A stretch of 64,000 nucleotides of DNA from Anthonomus grandis grandis (GCF_022605725.1 NC_065555.1:26708774-26772773), one strand, 5' to 3'. Positions 44,095 through 55,743 are shown, numbered from the stretch's first letter. Notes: generated by a model from the sequence alone, not told the origin. Numbers and translations are program-made.

Positions 44095-46140
44095 TAGTGA
44101 AATAATAAATAATAGCCAAACTAAAAAGTCTTTCTTGTGAAATAGTATTTCTTGTAAATGTTTTTAGCCTTTTTAAACATGAAAAACTCCTTTATACGGA
44201 CACGCTTGTCGATGGAATGGTGAGAACGAGATAAAATAAACTATAAGCTAAACTTATAGTTCTTGCAAATTCATATTTTTATAATTTTCATCAGCATACA
44301 GAAGGCAAAGTTCATTTTTTAGTGTTTGTTGTTTTGTGAACTTTGTGCCATAAAATTCCAGTAAATTTTGAAAAGCGTCTGAAGGAAATGTTAAACTGTA
44401 CGTTTCAAACTTTGTTGAATCTGCTAAGCATACAAATTTTAATTTCTCACCATCTTGAAAACGTAGATCCATTTCTGATAAAACATGGTCATATATTTCA
44501 AAAAAATAAAGCTCTATATTGTTTGATCATTTCTATTTTGTTCAATCTAGCTTCACATCTTTTCAATGTATTTATGGTAGTCAGACTGCTGGCTTCTATC
44601 AAAAATTGTATTAAAAACTTTTTCATTTCTTTTATTGCTTAACAATTGACGCGTTCCTTTTATTTCATTTAAACAATAATTAATATCCAGAGATTTATTT
44701 TGAAGAACATCATATAAAATATCTGTTAAATTGAAAATATCGCTAAACCTGTTGCTAAAAATGTAAACTCAAAGTCATTAAACTCTCTTAAAAAGCCTTT
44801 AGCCAACTGAACTGATTTACGATCTGACTCTTCAGAATTCATAATATTGTCAAAAGTCTGTTTCAGTTTTTGCCAGTCATCAAAATTACGTTGATTAATT
44901 TTGAATTAGAAGTCCATCGTGTCTCTGTAATTGTTGGCATACGTTTAGCTGATGTAGATGCCAGAACGTAGGATCGTTTTGGTGAACTATGGAAAAATGA
45001 TGGAATTCCTGCAATAGTTGCAAAAAAAATGCGGCATATTGAAATCTTCCTAAAGGTCTGTTGTAAAACAAGATTAAGTCGGTGTGCTAGACAATGCACA
45101 AAAATTGCTTGTGGGGCATGTTCTTTTATTTTTTGCTGTAGTCCATTCAAATACCCTGACATCACACTCGCTCCATCATAACACTGTCCTATTAGCTTAT
45201 ATTGGTATTCTAAAGGTTCTAAAACTGTTGCAGCCATAGTGAACAAATGATCAGCGGTTTTCCCAGCACTAACATCATAAAATCCGTAAAATCTTTCTAC
45301 TAATATTCCTTGAGAATTAACAAATCGTAATATTATTGATGACTGTGAGGTCTGAGTTGTCAGTAGTATCATCAATTTGGAGGGAAAAAAAATTAGTATC
45401 CTTAATTTCAGATCTAATGTAGTCACTAATGTTATTTGAAATACATTCAGTTATCTCATTGCTTGCGCTTGAATTGTTTTTGACTCCCCACTAAAAACAT
45501 TTTTAATTTTCTTGTAGTGGTTTTTGGTTTCGACAGGGCTTACATCCATTAACAAATTTAATAACTCTTTAAGATTTCCCCTGTTTATTGAGTCAATTTT
45601 CTCGTCATGTCCGCAAAACGGCAACTCTTGTTTATTGAGATACTAAACTACGTCGATAACTGTTTCCATACAAATTCTATTTAATTTAACATTTTCATTA
45701 AATTTTAATTTATATAGTCGAGCATTTTCTTTTAAGGCGTCGGCAATGGTGTTTTGATTATTTTCTAAGTTTCTGAACATTAATTGGCATTTTAAATGCT
45801 TCCCAGAATCTGCATGTTTATGCAAAAACCTATTAATATTAATAAAATCTGTAAAGCCATCCCTATTCCATACAGATTGTTTGTTTGAAAATAGTAAACA
45901 GGGCCAGCAGTATAATCTTTGGAGCATCGTGCTGCTACACAGCTAATTAAATTCGGTAAACCAAGAAGGTTTAAAATTAGTATTATAAGACATGCCTCTT
46001 TCCTTTGCTTCCTTTTTTAATTCTATGCTTAGAATATTGGTTGGTCGACCATCTAACAGCACATCCCTTTTATCTTCATCCATCCAATGCCTGAAGGGAG
46101 TTTCCAGTATGTTGCACACTACGTCATTAATCGGGTTCAT
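44095..46140 (-). pseudogene. hAT transposase with TTF-type zinc finger
   Basis: ATG 46140 (MNPINDVVCNILETPFRHW, KERGMSYNTNFKPSWF), a frame break near 45935, then a TTF-type zinc-finger region (LQRLYCWPCLLFS, FININRFLHKHADSGKH). The catalytic region follows at 45426-44863 with GKTADHLFTMAA, IGQCYDGASVMSGYLNGLQQ and FVHCLAHRLNLVL, and TRWTSNSKL. The late region (44472-44254) precedes the dimerisation block, which at 44230-44100 reads LTIPSTSVSV and, one frame over, RSFSCLKRLKTFTRN. Domain order is that of ZMYM1-like hAT proteins. At least five breaks. Confidence 0.82.
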
Positions 46141-46466
46141 TTTTATTTAGTTTATTATAAATATTGTCTAAAAAAATCTTAAACACGAACCAATTTCCAA
46201 ATTCAATCTCCACAACCGCAAAAAATCCAACACACTACTAATATCCAAAATCCGAAAAATCCCAAACTAACTACAAATAAACGCCCGACACCGCGAAAAA
46301 CAACAGGTGAATATCAAACTGATTGATCTGCACCCGCCTCAGTTTCTTAGGACCGATTATGCGATGCCGCGCGAGGCTGACGTTGCCATGGCAACGGTGA
46401 GAGCAACGGTCAAGGCGATGGCGGATATAACACCGGATCTTCATTTGGACATAAATTAGTATATTG
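46141..46466. other. hAT 5' non-coding region
   Basis: Upstream of the transposase start, with a GC-richer stretch at 46320-46440. It runs to the target duplication GTATATTG (46459-46466) of the inner hAT remnant. No gene. Confidence 0.5.
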
Positions 46467-47481
46467 TAGAGGTGGTAAGATCAGTTTCTTTTTGGGATCA
46501 GGTGCACCTGCTCCAGTTCCGGCTGTGAACCTAGCTCCGTTAATTAGGTGCAGGTGCACTGGGCTGAACCAAGATTCGAACTATGCTTTTTATTTTTATG
46601 ACCCTCTCCTATTTACTGTTCCCACCTTTTAGTGTTATAGTTAAAATTAATAAAAATAAAAGATTTTTAAATAATATTCACATGAGTTAGGTATTATTAT
46701 TATTAACAAAAATTTTACATTCTAAATTTAATGTCTATGATTTACTTTAGTGGAAAGAGCAAAAATATAACTATCCCAATTTAAGCGTTCTGGTTAGGGA
46801 TACATTTTGTCTAACAACCTCGGTTCCCTGTGAACAACAATTTTCCAAAGCTGGACAAGTGCTGAATGAACGGCGAACACGTCTTAGCTATCAAAATGTA
46901 TAAAAAATCTTATTTCTTCACACAAACGATTGTGTAACTAAATAATTTAATATTTTAGTTTTTTCTTTAAATATAGTATATTTTATTTTTGCTCTTGTTT
47001 TATTTTTAAATCAATTTTGAATTTAGTAATTAGTTTTGTTCGATTCAGCTATGTCTTTTCTTTATACCTAAATATATTATTTTATCCTAAACTTTGTCTA
47101 TTTTGTTACTACAACTGTTCTAGAGTAGATATTATTCTATTTTTCGTAATTTAACTCCTTTCATTATTTACAAAAACTAAAGTATTTAAATTTAATTTTC
47201 ACAAATTGTCAAGTCCAAACCGCCATCATTATAAAATTCTCTAACGTAATATGCTCGGTCCGAGTCCGACTAAATCCTAGCTTTAGCTCCTGTTGAGAGT
47301 TGGGCTCTGGCCTGTAGGTGCACGTCGGATTTGTTTCGAACCGGTTCAAGATCTGACGTTACACTAACAAATCCGTAGTGCACCTACACCTGGGTATTAT
47401 AGGTTTTGGGATCAGGTGCACCGCTCCGAAATGGCGAACTAGGTCCAAAAGAGCAGGTGCAGGTCTTTTATACCATCACTA
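46467..47481 (+). mobile_element. inner hAT remnant, 1.0 kb, TSD GTATATTG
   Basis: Termini TAGAGGTGGTAAGATC and, inverted, TAGTGATGGTATAAAAG. A perfect 8 bp GTATATTG is duplicated outside (46459-46466, 47482-47489). Subterminal GTGCAC / AGGTGCAGGTGCA motifs cluster at 46498-46560 and 47318-47465. Only the end of a transposase remains inside. Inserted in the 5' region of the outer hAT. Confidence 0.88.
46762..46938 (+). pseudogene. hAT dimerisation domain fragment
   Basis: The frame reads VLVRDTFCLTTSVPCEQQFS then KAGQVLNERRTRLSYQNV and a stop. This is the hAT C-terminal dimerisation signature (TS.PSER.FS.AG.....R.RL...NV). Opposite strand to the outer hAT transposase and a different subfamily (Ac/ZBED-like rather than ZMYM1-like). 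Confidence 0.8.
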
Positions 47482-47700
47482 GTATATTGGGGTTTTGCGG
47501 GTTGCGGCGCGGAACTGATAATAGAATTTATTGTTTATTGGATAAACTGATATATTATTCAATAAAAACTAGTTATTTTGGTACTTTTTGATTGTCTTAG
47601 ATCAAAAAAGAATACTCATATGTTGTTTTTATTTTCTTATTTCATTTATAATTTCTGGTGAAGCTCACCTTCACCTACTTCACCTGACGAGCCGCCCCTG

Positions 47701-47825
47701 AATTTTACAAAGCAAACTTTGAAAAACCCCACCTGAAAATATTAATGATTTTAAGAACTCGCAAATATAGAGATATTAGTGGACAGAACAAGGAAGCACA
47801 TTTTGAGCACTTAAAAAAATAAATT
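47701..47825 (+). pseudogene. mariner-like transposase, C-terminal fragment
   Basis: In the frame ending GQNKEAHFEHLKK-stop at about 47822. The preceding residues (EFYKANFEKPHLKILMILRT) are plausibly the same domain. About 80 residues of the core, including the third catalytic Asp, are missing between this and the piece at 43812. Confidence 0.65.
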
Positions 47826-47890
47826 CTGTAGAGTGATTAAATTTTTTATTTGTTAAGCATATTCAAATATAAAATTAAACGTCCCGTATA

Positions 47891-50249
47891 TTTAGATTGA
47901 GTTTTTTTTTAAGAAGATATTAAGGATGGTTTATTTCGAAATGAAAGCATTTCATTTCAAATTGGCTCATGTAGTAAGCCAATTTTTCCTTTAAAAATAT
48001 TGAATGTTATAGATATTCCTTTAATTTCAATTTTTGACTTTTGCCTATTTGTATTACAACTATAATTGTATCTACTGTAATTCTATGTATTAAAAATATA
48101 TTTTGTCCACAAATACGTTATACAGTATATATTTATTTTTTATGTGTATTTTCTATTGTATTTTTTGTTTATTTTTTTGTGTGTTTTATTTAATTATTTT
48201 ACTAGCTTCGTCCACGTGACTCTTATACACCTCAAACCTTAGAATCCTTTTCAACACAGGTTTTAAAACTGTGTACCGTTGCTAAGTCACTGAACTATAT
48301 AACCTTACGAAAGAATAAAATGCATGGTTTGGGGAACTAAAAATCTGTTGATGAAAAAAATATGTTATAAATCTTTAAATTGAGTAGTATTAAAATAAGC
48401 ATTGTAAATTAAAAATGTAGCTACGCATACGTTTTATTTTAAAATAACAAATACACGTAAAAAAGTAATGAAAGTTATTCGTAAAAAAATTAATGGAATG
48501 TTTAATAATCAGGGTAATACTAACATAAAACCTTACCTCTAGCTTTTTGGGCCCTAACCTCAAAAGTTGTTATTGCTCAGAAGTATTTAACATATTAAGT
48601 AAAAAATTTCTGCATATGCTTAGTATGGAATTTGAAAAAACTTTTAATGAAATTATATTACGTATACGCACATTCTCTGATTTTTTTTTGGTATAAATTT
48701 CTAATCATGCATCTATTTAAAAATATACCTATTTAATTTGCAAGCGGTGCATAATAGTAATATTAGAAATACCTGAAACTAATTTGGTTTGCAATAACAA
48801 TATTTTCAATAGGTAATTGAAGAAAAAACATGAATATTATACTCTTTACCATTTAGATTCAAGGCATTTAACTGTACATCAAAGACATTAATGCAAATGT
48901 GTTTTTTCAAGGAAGTAACTAGAAGCCATAGCTAGTCATAAAATAAAAAAAAATAGATAATAATCTAATACGTTGAAAGGCATTTTAACGATGGTTAGGT
49001 ATTCTTCCAGATCTTGATAAAATTCAAGGATACGCAATATGCACGTTTAAACAAATTACTTAATATGTAATGTAGGAAATTATAATATTTTTTACAGTAA
49101 CAATAAAATAAAATAATTAAAATGTCAGCATAACATATTATGACAACGAGCAGGAAATATAAAAAAGAGTTATATTGTTATAAGAATGCAAAGAGGGATA
49201 ATTGTTATACTGTTTTGATTTTATTTATTAGAAACATCTTTGGCATACATTGATTTTCTTGTTTCTCATGTAAATCATATAAATGTTCTAGTTGCCATCT
49301 TTGCCTAACTTTATTAATTTATTAAAAGTTTTTCGCATTATGTCTCATTTACATTTAATCCAAACACTCATTAAGGGAGTAGAGGAGACCGAGGCAGGTT
49401 GGACACTTTTTAATAAAAACTATTATAAGAAGAACAAAATTTGACTTGAAGCTTTTGTTTTAAAGTACCAATAAAACTACATATTGGATAACAAAGTTTT
49501 CGTAGACAGAAAATAATAAAATAATGTTATTTTACACATTTTTTAAGTACAAAATATCACCATAGTGTCCCATACCGGGACACCTTGAACACATCAAAGG
49601 GATACTATAGAAATCCCACCAAATATATGAGGCTTAACTTAAAAACACCTATAAAGACTGTTACTAATTACTAAACTGGTTTATTCAAAATGAAAAGACA
49701 GCAAAAAACGCTCCAACATAAACCGCACATGTAAACTACCGCCAAAGAGAAAACAGGAACTTCTTAACCTCACATTTTGTACAAAACCTGTGTCACTAAA
49801 ATTAACTTTTCAGTGCTAGTAGCGTCATCTCTTGAATGGCATACTAAACTTAACACAGTACTAAACTGTAATATTATTTATGTTTTACCTATCTATTATT
49901 TATTTATAATACCTTAGAAACGGAATATGTTATGGTAGCAATAATACCTGCTATCACACCTAGGGCATTATAAGCGGGCATTATGATAATGGCCGGAAAT
50001 TTTATTGCTTATTCAATTTTATTTCTCTTATAATAAAGAATAAACATCCATTTTATACAAAAATAATTTTAATGGTCAATTTACAAACTATACAAAATAG
50101 CGTTAGTGCTGCCACCTCTACCATCACAAAAAACACCGACCATTCTATAGTGGGATCAGCTACATTTTCCGGGACATTTCAAAATTGTAATTTTTATTTT
50201 GGAAATAAAGTTTTTTATTAAATTTAAAGCTAAATCTTCTTCTATGATA
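47891..50249. other. non-coding, 2.4 kb, nothing recognised
   Basis: Very AT-rich. No frame with family resemblance, no inverted repeat and no RNA gene were seen. Confidence 0.4.
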
Positions 50250-50432
50250 GTAAAACTGGGTTTGTTAAAGTTGAAGGGACGTCTAAAAAATGATTTTTTT
50301 AAATTTTGCATTTTTTTACTTCATCCTTACTTCTTTATCAATCAAATGTTCAAACTCAACATTCTATGTAAAAATTTTCGAAAAAAATACGTTTTTTAGA
50401 CGTCCATTTAACTTTACCGGACCCGTAAAACT
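50250..50432. mobile_element. MITE with GGACGTCTAAAAAA termini, truncating a Crypton-like gene
   Basis: TTAAAGTTGAAGGGACGTCT at 50262-50281 followed by A-run is mirrored by AGACGTCCATTTAACTTTA at 50398-50416. The similarity may extend to about 50432. It begins where the recombinase frame at 50433 and above loses resemblance to its family. Confidence 0.65.
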
Positions 50433-50935
50433 TGTTGAAGTTGAAGTTTTAGTTTCTGGTACCTTTATAATCAAGACCGTTCCTCTATCTTCAATATCAT
50501 CAATGGTCATTTTGACCAACTCTTCTCGTCTTAAACCTCCAAAAATACCCATTACCAATATGACTTTGTGTACCAAGTAGATATCATCAGGAGCCTTCTT
50601 AATAAATTTTATTATTTGTTCTCCTTCCAAAACTTTAGACTTCTTCGGGACATATCCTTTCGACTTAACTTAAAAAAAGATATGAGACGATGGTATTGCG
50701 AGATGTCTATATTTTTATAGACCATTAACGTAGACCTTAGGGTAGAATACTTGGTCCAGAGAGAGTTTGGACTGTATTTTTCCGACTAAAAATATTAAAA
50801 TTTGTTAAACATATGTACCTATTAAAATAAAATCAATAACTTACCAGTTCCTGAAAATATGCCATTAGAACAATTGCATTGGCATCTTTTCAAATACCAA
50901 ATATGCCATACTCTCGATCATACTGTTGCCTTGAC
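50433..50935 (-). pseudogene. Crypton-like tyrosine recombinase fragment
   Basis: Cryptons move with a tyrosine recombinase instead of a DDE transposase. Minus-strand blocks: NAIVLMAYFQEL, an intron (donor GTAAGTT at about 50845, acceptor about 50790), then a core-binding-like region KYSPNSLWTKYSTLRSTLMV, NIDISQYHRLISFF, with a frame change to GYVPKKSKVL, and the start of the catalytic domain, VMGIFGGLRREELVKMTIDD followed by VPETKT. GLRREEL holds the first catalytic Arg. The rest (H-x-x-R, Tyr) is absent because the frame runs into a MITE. DIRS-type recombinases are an alternative, but the GG.R..EL...DI.D style is Crypton-like in insects. Confidence 0.7.
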
Positions 50936-50937
50936 AC

Positions 50938-50996
50938 AGATTTACAGAATATTAGATTTACAGTATTCTGTAAATTCTGTATTCTGTAAATCTATG
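50938..50996. repeat. 59 bp palindrome-like repeat
   Basis: Built from repeats of GATTTACAGAAT and its inverse ATTCTGTAAATC. It can form a hairpin. It lies between the Crypton-like fragment and the MULE. Confidence 0.6.
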
Positions 50997-51084
50997 TTAA
51001 CATTACCAATGTGATTCTTTCTAGTGAAAATCGTATCTGAAACAAATCCAAAATATATTAAAAAGACGCAAGCAGAATCATTTA

Positions 51085-51824
51085 AGTCTCTTACCTCTAG
51101 TTGTTATGTTTGTCATCGCTTTGGGAACTATTTTCCTAAAAGAAAAGAAAAGCGAACAAGGATCTAATATATATAAGACACAAATAATATAGATAAGACA
51201 CAAGGATCCAATAAAATAAATGCTTATTGCCCACACATCGAGTTAATTATTAAAAGTGAAGGAGATGGAAGTAAAGTACCTTCATAGTCATGTTGGACAT
51301 AAGCTTGATATAGATAGGTACAAATTTGCCACTATCATTAAAAAAAATACTTAAATTTTTCGAAATACCCACTAATTATGTAACCTCAAAGTTTAAATTT
51401 AGACATATCTGCCTACATAAATTAAAAAAAAATTTAAGGTCACCTACAGCCAACTCAATTGAAAAGAAAAAATATTGCCTCTAAGATTGGTGCAAAAATA
51501 CCATTTGATAGTATATTGGATGAAATTCGGGATTCAATTACTGACGAGAAATTAAAAAGAGTGAATCTAACAATAAAAAAGACTTATTTAACATTGAAGC
51601 AGCATTTAATTTGTCTTCTTCATCAGTTCGACATCCGAATGATGCCATTAGTGTCGACTCTTGGGTCTTCGAGATGCAGCGTACAGGAGATTCTATTTTG
51701 TTTTATAAGCCACAAGGAATAATTTTGGAAGAACTACCTCAGTGAAAAAATGAAGATTTTGTCCTTATTATAATGACACCTGCCCAGTCGAAATATTAAA
51801 ACAAAATTGGATATGACTGCATTT
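51085..51824 (+). pseudogene. MULE transposase, N-terminal part, split by Sola
   Basis: A Mutator-like transposase. The N-terminal zinc-binding region reads SSCYVCHRFGNYFPKRKEKR, then QGSNKINAYCPHIELIIKSE and HSHVGHKLDI. From 51459: NIASKIGAKIPFDSILDEIR, DSITDEKLKRVNLTIKKT, then in other frames AFNLSSSSVRHPNDAISVDS, GDSILFYKPQGIILEE, DFVLIIMTPAQSK and GYDCI. It stops at the Sola insertion; the next residues (CLDGTHG) are at 63553. Multiple frame changes. A small duplication (ATATAGATAAGACACAA) sits at 51170-51200. Confidence 0.75.
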
Positions 51825-52259
51825 CGTCGCTTCTCGAGAATAATGACACAATCCAAAAACACACTTTTTTCAGGAGAGCACTTTAAAGTTTTTCTTACTA
51901 TAAAATTTGGAATATCTAAGAGATCAAATAATTTATGTGAAAATTATTTTGTTGGGTGATATAATTTAGTTTTAACATTAATTTTGTAACTTTTTATTAT
52001 TATTTTTTTTAAACGGGATCTAAATGTAATTTTTTTTTGTTTAAAAAACTAAAATGTGTCACTGTTCTTGCAAATATTGAAAACTTTTAAAATGTTTTTT
52101 AACATAATTATTATATAATAAGAGCTGAAGATGTAGTGGAATTTTGGAAATAAAAATGTTTTATGATCAAAAAATACAAAATTTTATTTAGCAAATTATT
52201 CAAACTTATACTAATTTTTTTTAAACCCAAAGTAATACCTAGGTTTTTAGATTAGATAG

Positions 52260-54311
52260 TAAAACTTAATCTCTAAAGGTTTTTATTAAAGTTTTCATAG
52301 AATTTGGGAATTATGCTTTTATTAATTAAATTAATCAAAGCTAATTTTTTTTTTCTCAGGAACGGCCATTTTCTTTTTATAAGCCTTTTGCAATGTAGTG
52401 GCAATAGATTTACAGCTATTATTTTTTGATCGGGTACTTTTTTTGCCAACTTCGATGTTTTTATATTATTGGTCACTAAATGAATTTTTATAAAAAAGTG
52501 TTTCAGGATTTTGGTTTTCAACTCTAATTATTTTTGCTTCTGTTATTTTAAATGTTTCATTTTTGGTAATTTTAAATAGGTTTCCCAATTGTTCAGAAAG
52601 ATTTTTTAAAAGGAATAAAAGAAATCGTGGCTCATTTCATGTACTTTGTAAGCCTGTTTATTTTTTTTTTTGCATTTCGAGTTATATTAACATACCGGTC
52701 AGGAGTAAATATAGGTCAAGATTTTAAATTTCTGCTAATACTTCTCTCAATCACTGAGTGCATACTATCTCCTTCATTTACTGTGTGGCCTTTAATTAGG
52801 GATTTATGTGTAATTGAGTTTAAAAACTCAAATTTTCAAGCTTATACATGTTAATCATAAATTGATTTTTTTGTTGCCCACAACAGTTGTCCGAATAAAA
52901 GATTACATCAATTTTTTTTCCAGGTTCAACAGTTTTTTCGAGAATTTTAAAGAAAATGTATACACATGAACTGATTTCGTTAACCCCACGCTGCCCTTCT
53001 CCCTCATACCATACAAAACAATCTCCATCTTTAGTTTTTAAATAAAAAATGGTAAAATTAAAGGTATTTATTTTTGAGACATAATAAAAAATGGAAACGT
53101 CTCCGGCTGGACAACTTAAGGTTCCTTGCAGATCATACACTGCTACAACACAGGATTCATCAGCACTGTTTTTATCGCTTTCTTTTTCTTGTCGTGCCAA
53201 GTCTTTTTCTTTCAGATGATTATCATACATTGATTTAAGTTGCATTTTTGTTTCCTCAACTGCATTGTAATATGCTGTACAGTCTTCGCACTGGTCTTTC
53301 TTCGGTTTAAAGAAGGAGATGTTAAATTCGTTTTCAAAAATGCGGTTATACATAACATAATTTCCGTAGGGCTTATTTTCTCTTTTACAATCCTTTACAT
53401 AATGTCTATGTAGATCTGCAAGTGATTTTCCACTTTCGATAAATTCTCTCGTATTATTTGCCCTGCAGTAGTGGCTTTCGATCCGGGGAATCGCATTAAT
53501 ATGTTGTCGAATGCCATCTTTAATACTACTGTCAACTTTTTTGTGATTGGTATGCTTACCACGCTGATCTAATAGCACTATACCACCAGGTGAATTTTTC
53601 ATTTTGCTGAGGACTGTTCTAATTGGACGGTCGCCTATACCCAAAGTAGATTAAAAAAATAATTTGCAGACCCGAATTTTTCTGCCTTCAATCATAAAAT
53701 GAAAAGCATTTTTACTAGAATGATTACTGTGCTCTAATCTGTAATATTATATCCAATAATATTAGCAGCTAGGAACTCTCTTTGTCTTTGAATATCTCCC
53801 ATACCCCAATAAGCTAAGAAAATATTATTACGCTGTTTTTCTGTCACATTTAAATAACATTTTAACCTGCATTTACTACATGGAAGACCAAGGCTTCTTT
53901 CATTAATCACTTTTTAATTTTTTGTGGAATTTGAAGTATAAGATTTTTCTGTATTTCTTAAACGCCTGGCTATTGCCTTTTTTGATCCTGAAGGGTTTGC
54001 TTTTCTTTTCGGCCTCTTTTTTGATTCTCTACTTCAACTATCTCGTCTGGGGTTGCTTGTGACTCATTTGCGTTCAATATCATATCGGATGATCCTGAAG
54101 AACAAGAAGAACTAAAAGAATCGTCCGAGGAAGATGTTGAAGACGATGAAGAAGAAGAAGACGATTGAACATTTTCAAATAGTGGATCCTTAACACTGTC
54201 ATCAGATGCACAAAGAGAAATATTGTGGGTCAAAGATTCTTGTATATTTCGATCCTGTATTAACTCCTCTTCTTGTGCTAAAATAAAACAAAAAAGCCGT
54301 AAATATTGCAA
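52260..54311 (-). pseudogene. Sola-type transposase, frameshifted
   Basis: From 54311: an acidic, serine-rich N-terminal region (a poly-Ser run and NQKRGRKEKQ). After a frame break comes a Cys-rich region (LGLPCSKCRLKCYLNVTEKQ) and IFLAYWGMGDIQRQREFL. The long frame 53644-52820 (274 codons) has RPIRTVLSKM, FFKPKKDQCEDCTAYYN, ARQEKESDK, VVAVYDLQGTLSCP (Asp), SIFYYVSKINTFNFTIFYL, CFVWYEGEGQRGVNEISSC and VIFYSDNCCGQQKNQF (Asp). One more shift at about 52820 gives IKGHTVNEGDSMHSVIER (likely Glu), then a decayed tail to 52260. The motifs YDLQ, SDNC.GQ and H..NE.DS are the Sola pattern. Upstream exons beyond 54311 were not resolved. Confidence 0.78.
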
Positions 54312-55525
54312 TAATATATCGATTGTGTTACTGGTAACATACTACTTGACAATATGGTAGGTAGACAACTTTTATCAACTTGGCTGCCAGATTCTAAGAA
54401 ATAGTTTAGAAGAAAATTACTTTTTGTTTCTTCTTTTAGCTTATTTTTTTCATTTTCTTGTGCTAAAAAACAAAAAGTCCATTATAAAAATTTCGCCTAA
54501 AATAAAAATTTTAAAATTAAAACATACATATTAATATATCCGCCGGTGATGGAATTTTTTCGTGGTCTACTTCTTCGTACTTAATACATTTGGCAATAGA
54601 CTTATCCTCTGAGAGCTTGTGGATTCTAAACAATCATCTTGAACGCCATCATTTCCATTTTTTATGTTTTTATTTTCCTTATTTATTTGTTCTAAAAAAT
54701 AAGGAATCATTGAAAAAAAAAACAATTTTGTTTATTTATTTTGAATTGAGAGGACACTATACTTGGGTAACCAATCTTAATTTTATGCGAGTCTGCGAGT
54801 CACTATTCTTACCGAAAGAACCTTTCTTTTCTATAGCAACTGCTATCTGCACCGGCCGTTTGGTCCTATCATGCATCGGGAGTTGGGTCTTGTGTTCCAT
54901 ATTACAGCTAAAAAAAATAATTTAATGAAGAAAATAGCACTTATATTATTCATTTATATAACGTTTTATGGCGCGCTAACAGCCAAACAAATTTTAATAT
55001 CTAATATTTAAAAAAAAAATCATAAAAATATACATAGTTCTGTGAGTATTGATGTAAACTCTGTTACGTAATCTAAAATAAATATTTTTTTTATAATAAT
55101 TAATCTATTTTACCAAGAATAAAGACACTTTGCGAAAAGAGGCATTAAGAAAAAAATAATTATTAAATTTAATATATGAAATTTACAAGAATAATGGTTT
55201 AATATAAAATATGACAATCTTATAAAACACTTAATTACAAATACAACTTATTCTTAACAGAAATATTGTCACAATCTATAATGTGTCACTATTTAACATA
55301 ATAAAAAATAAATAATAAAATTTTTTACAAGAATAAAGATATATTTTAAAATATGAGGTGTTACAGCAAAGAAAATAAATTTTATTATTACTTACTATAT
55401 CAAAAAGACTGTAGTAATCTGTAATGTGTCACTATTCACAAAAAAAAATCCAGAATTCGAAGCACTTTTTGGATTGTGTCACTGTTCGCGTAAAAACATA
55501 CATGTGCTCGTTGGATGAATAAGCG
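54312..55525. other. Sola 5' region with subterminal GTGTCACT motifs
   Basis: Non-coding apart from possible small upstream exons (54320-54900 not resolved). The GTGTCACTRTT motif occurs near 55283, 55428 and 55480, matching the inner part of the Sola termini and a copy near 52057. These are plausible transposase-binding sites. Confidence 0.55.
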
Positions 55526-55726
55526 AGTTATATACCCCCTTTTGCTTATTCTATATATTTTAACTATATTATATTACTGCTTACAGTGCTTTGACAGCAA
55601 TTGCTTATCTTTAAGTTAAGATTGTATATATAGGACACAAAGAACAAAAACTAGTTAGATATATTTGTACTTCAGTCGAAATAAATTGTTTTTAAAAATA
55701 GTTTTTATTGTGGCCACCACGTAATT
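55526..55726 (+). repeat. errantivirus-like 5' LTR, 201 bp
   Basis: Starts AGTTATATACCCCCTTTT and ends CCACCACGTAATT. Identical to 63073-63273. The bases GGCGCAA after it also follow the 3' LTR. Confidence 0.95.
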
Positions 55727-55743
55727 GGCGCAATCGGTAGGAT
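55726..55743 (+). promoter_or_regulatory. errantivirus-like primer-binding site
   Basis: TGGCGCAATCGGTAGGAT begins at the last base of the 5' LTR. The TGG start and position fit a tRNA primer site. The tRNA was not identified with confidence. Confidence 0.65.

Larger units (their letters stand above)
43902..47700 (-). mobile_element. hAT transposon (ZMYM1-like family), 3.8 kb
   Basis: Left terminus CAGTGGCGGCTCGTGGGAA and inverted right terminus (read from 47700) CAGGGGCGGCTCGTCAGGTG; both contain a GTAGGTGAAG string a little further in. The flanking 8-mers AATTGAAG and AATTTTAC agree at only 5 of 8 positions, so the target duplication is decayed or one flank was lost. It encodes a minus-strand transposase and is interrupted by a second hAT remnant at 46467-47481. 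Confidence 0.8.
35395..47890 (+). mobile_element. nest 1: mariner-like host element containing four later insertions
   Basis: The host is a + strand mariner-like remnant visible in three pieces: 35395-35598, 43812-43901 and 47701-47890. Its right end reads ACGTCCCGTATA at about 47880-47890. A Mag-like Gypsy element fills 35599-43811 (itself holding a CsRn1-like element), and a hAT fills 43902-47700 (itself holding a second hAT remnant). The left end of the host was not identified. Confidence 0.75.

Noticed and set aside
53970..54200. Serine/aspartate-rich frame as a separate acidic protein
   Set aside because: It lies just upstream and in the same orientation as the Sola catalytic frame and ends in a basic KRGRK stretch, so it is better read as the transposase N-terminus.
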